Part shown: piece by piece, positions 4,770 to 5,517 of the stretch
Position numbering within the stretch: position 1 is the stretch's first letter
Layout: every line of letters begins with the position of its first letter
Source of the DNA: JBBSHS01 sp038232515
Lineage (GTDB): Bacteria > Actinomycetota > Acidimicrobiia > Acidimicrobiales > JAUJNH01
Assembly (NCBI GenBank): GCA_038232515.1
Contig: JBBSHS010000111.1
Location: forward strand, 1 to 5,517
Length of the DNA stretch: 5,517 nt
Direction: 5' to 3'
Notes under the pieces: generated by a model
Told to the model about the DNA's origin: nothing
The model's database searches: none
The model's input: the letters and a program-made list of their open reading frames with translations, nothing else
Position numbers and translations under genes: made by a program

Positions 4770-5517
4770 TTACCGGAAATCCCGGCTCTTGGAGCCGGGG
4801 AGGGTGCGCAGGTCGAGTGGCTCCAGGCGGTCGGCCACGACGTTGACGACGCCCTCGACCCGCTCGAGGCGACCCCGCACCACCATGGCGGCGGCGCTGC
4901 GGGCCACCCGGCGGTGGGCGGCCCAGCCCCCCTTGGACACCACGACGTTGACCAGGCCGGTCTCGTCCTCCAGGTTGAGGAAGGTGATGCCCTGGGCGGT
5001 GGCCGGGCGCTGACGGTGGGTGACCACCCCGGCCACCGACACCCGCTGGCCACGGGTCAGCTGGGGCCCGGCCAGGGCGGTAGCCGTGACAACGCCCTGG
5101 GCGTCGAGGCGGTCCCGCACGAACTCCACGGCCGACGCCCCCGGTGAGATGCCGGTGGCCCACAGGTCGGCGGCCGCCGTCTCCACCTCGGACATGGCCG
5201 CCAGGCCGGGCGGGGCCGACGTCCCCAGCACCACGCCCTCCAACCGGTCGGGGTGGGCCTGGGCCACCGCCCCGGCCGCCCACAGCGCGGCCCGTCGGTC
5301 GAGGCCGAGGCAGGCGAAGGCCCCGGCCGTGGCCAGCGCTTCCAGGGCGGCGGACGAGACGGCGCCGGGGCCGGCCGGCGGCCCTCGGAAGCGGCGGCCC
5401 CGGGCCACGGTGGCGGGCGCCGACCGGGTGGCGGTGCCGGGCGGGGCCGGGGCCCGCCACACCCGGCGCACGACGTCCTCCATGGCCGCGGCAGGCCGGC
5501 CGGCGGCGAGGCGCTCG
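4770..5517 (-). CDS. dnaE2: Error-prone DNA polymerase DnaE2/ImuC, C-terminal part (5' end outside window)
   Basis: The minus-strand frame is open from the right edge to the TAA at 4770-4772. The first in-window Met at 5481-5483 is internal, since ERLAAGRPAAA reads through ahead of it. Residues are numbered from that Met. The helix-hairpin-helix end (VVRRV...ALEALATAGAFACLGLDRRAALWAAG) is followed by MSEVETAAADLWATGISP. The OB-fold then follows, with VAGVVTHRQRPATAQGITFLNLEDETGLVNVVV at about 151-182. The protein ends with SRDFR, as DnaE2 proteins typically do. DnaE2 is a C-family polymerase used in SOS-type mutagenic translesion synthesis with ImuA'/ImuB. Those partner genes, if present, would probably lie upstream beyond 5517. 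An apparent 30-residue-class Pro/Ala/Arg-rich insert sits at residues 9-44. The polymerase and PHP domains are outside the window. Confidence 0.93.
   Translation of the reverse strand, partial: ERLAAGRPAAAMEDVVRRVWRAPAPPGTATRSAPATVARGRRFRGPPAGPGAVSSAALEALATAGAFACLGLDRRAALWAAGAVAQAHPDRLEGVVLGTSAPPGLAAMSEVETAAADLWATGISPGASAVEFVRDRLDAQGVVTATALAGPQLTRGQRVSVAGVVTHRQRPATAQGITFLNLEDETGLVNVVVSKGGWAAHRRVARSAAAMVVRGRLERVEGVVNVVADRLEPLDLRTLPGSKSRDFR
4781..4799 (-). terminator. Hairpin overlapping the end of dnaE2, possible terminator
   Basis: CCCGGCTC (4781-4788) and GAGCCGGG (4792-4799) form a perfect 8-bp stem with a 3-base loop. On the minus strand it is followed by ATTTCCGG and then the TAA stop, so it covers the codons for the last residues of DnaE2 (PGSKSR). 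The T-stretch is short, so efficient intrinsic termination is uncertain. On the plus strand no T-run follows. Confidence 0.4.

Noticed and set aside
4738..5460. Second minus-strand open frame overlapping dnaE2
   Set aside because: The parallel frame encodes unmistakable DnaE2 OB-fold sequence. This one is low-complexity Gly/Arg/Pro.

Overview
The window is very GC-rich, with third codon positions almost always G or C. It carries several genes typical of Actinobacteria: the C-terminal end of the error-prone polymerase DnaE2/ImuC, a PKD-like secreted protein, a short SDR and a CPBP-type membrane protein. I infer a high-GC actinobacterium, possibly of the Acidimicrobiia or a relative. That placement rests on codon and gene style only.

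Layout, left to right. (1) The window opens inside a PKD-like extracellular protein whose 3' half ends at 402 (+). (2) A compact SDR/epimerase resembling uronate dehydrogenase follows at 496-1224 (+), with a possible leaderless start. (3) From 1413 to about 1780 lies the decayed N-terminal third of an aldo/keto reductase. It is scattered over all three frames, and its ribosome binding site is still visible. (4) The remnant runs directly into a second, truncated copy of the PKD-like gene (1806-2139). This copy is about 92% identical to the first over roughly 346 bp and contains a pair of compensating one-base indels. (5) At 2419-3543 (+) is an unusual fusion of a CPBP-type intramembrane protease domain, with all three motifs present, to a PEBP/YbhB-like domain that begins with an internal lipobox. 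(6) A 69-residue acidic protein lies at 3601-3810 (+). (7) A class I SAM methyltransferase at 4003-4709 (+) is split by a single-base frameshift. (8) The 3' part of dnaE2 occupies 4770 to the right edge on the minus strand, converging on the methyltransferase.

The intact genes do not form one evident pathway. The region between the dnaE2 end and the left edge looks like a plastic segment: a partial duplication, a truncated pseudogene, a frameshifted gene and a gene fusion lie within about 4.7 kb. The observations most worth a second look are the CPBP-lipobox-PEBP fusion and the duplicated PKD segment with its compensating frameshifts. I found no CRISPR array, tRNA, rRNA or transposase, and no clearly new multi-gene system.
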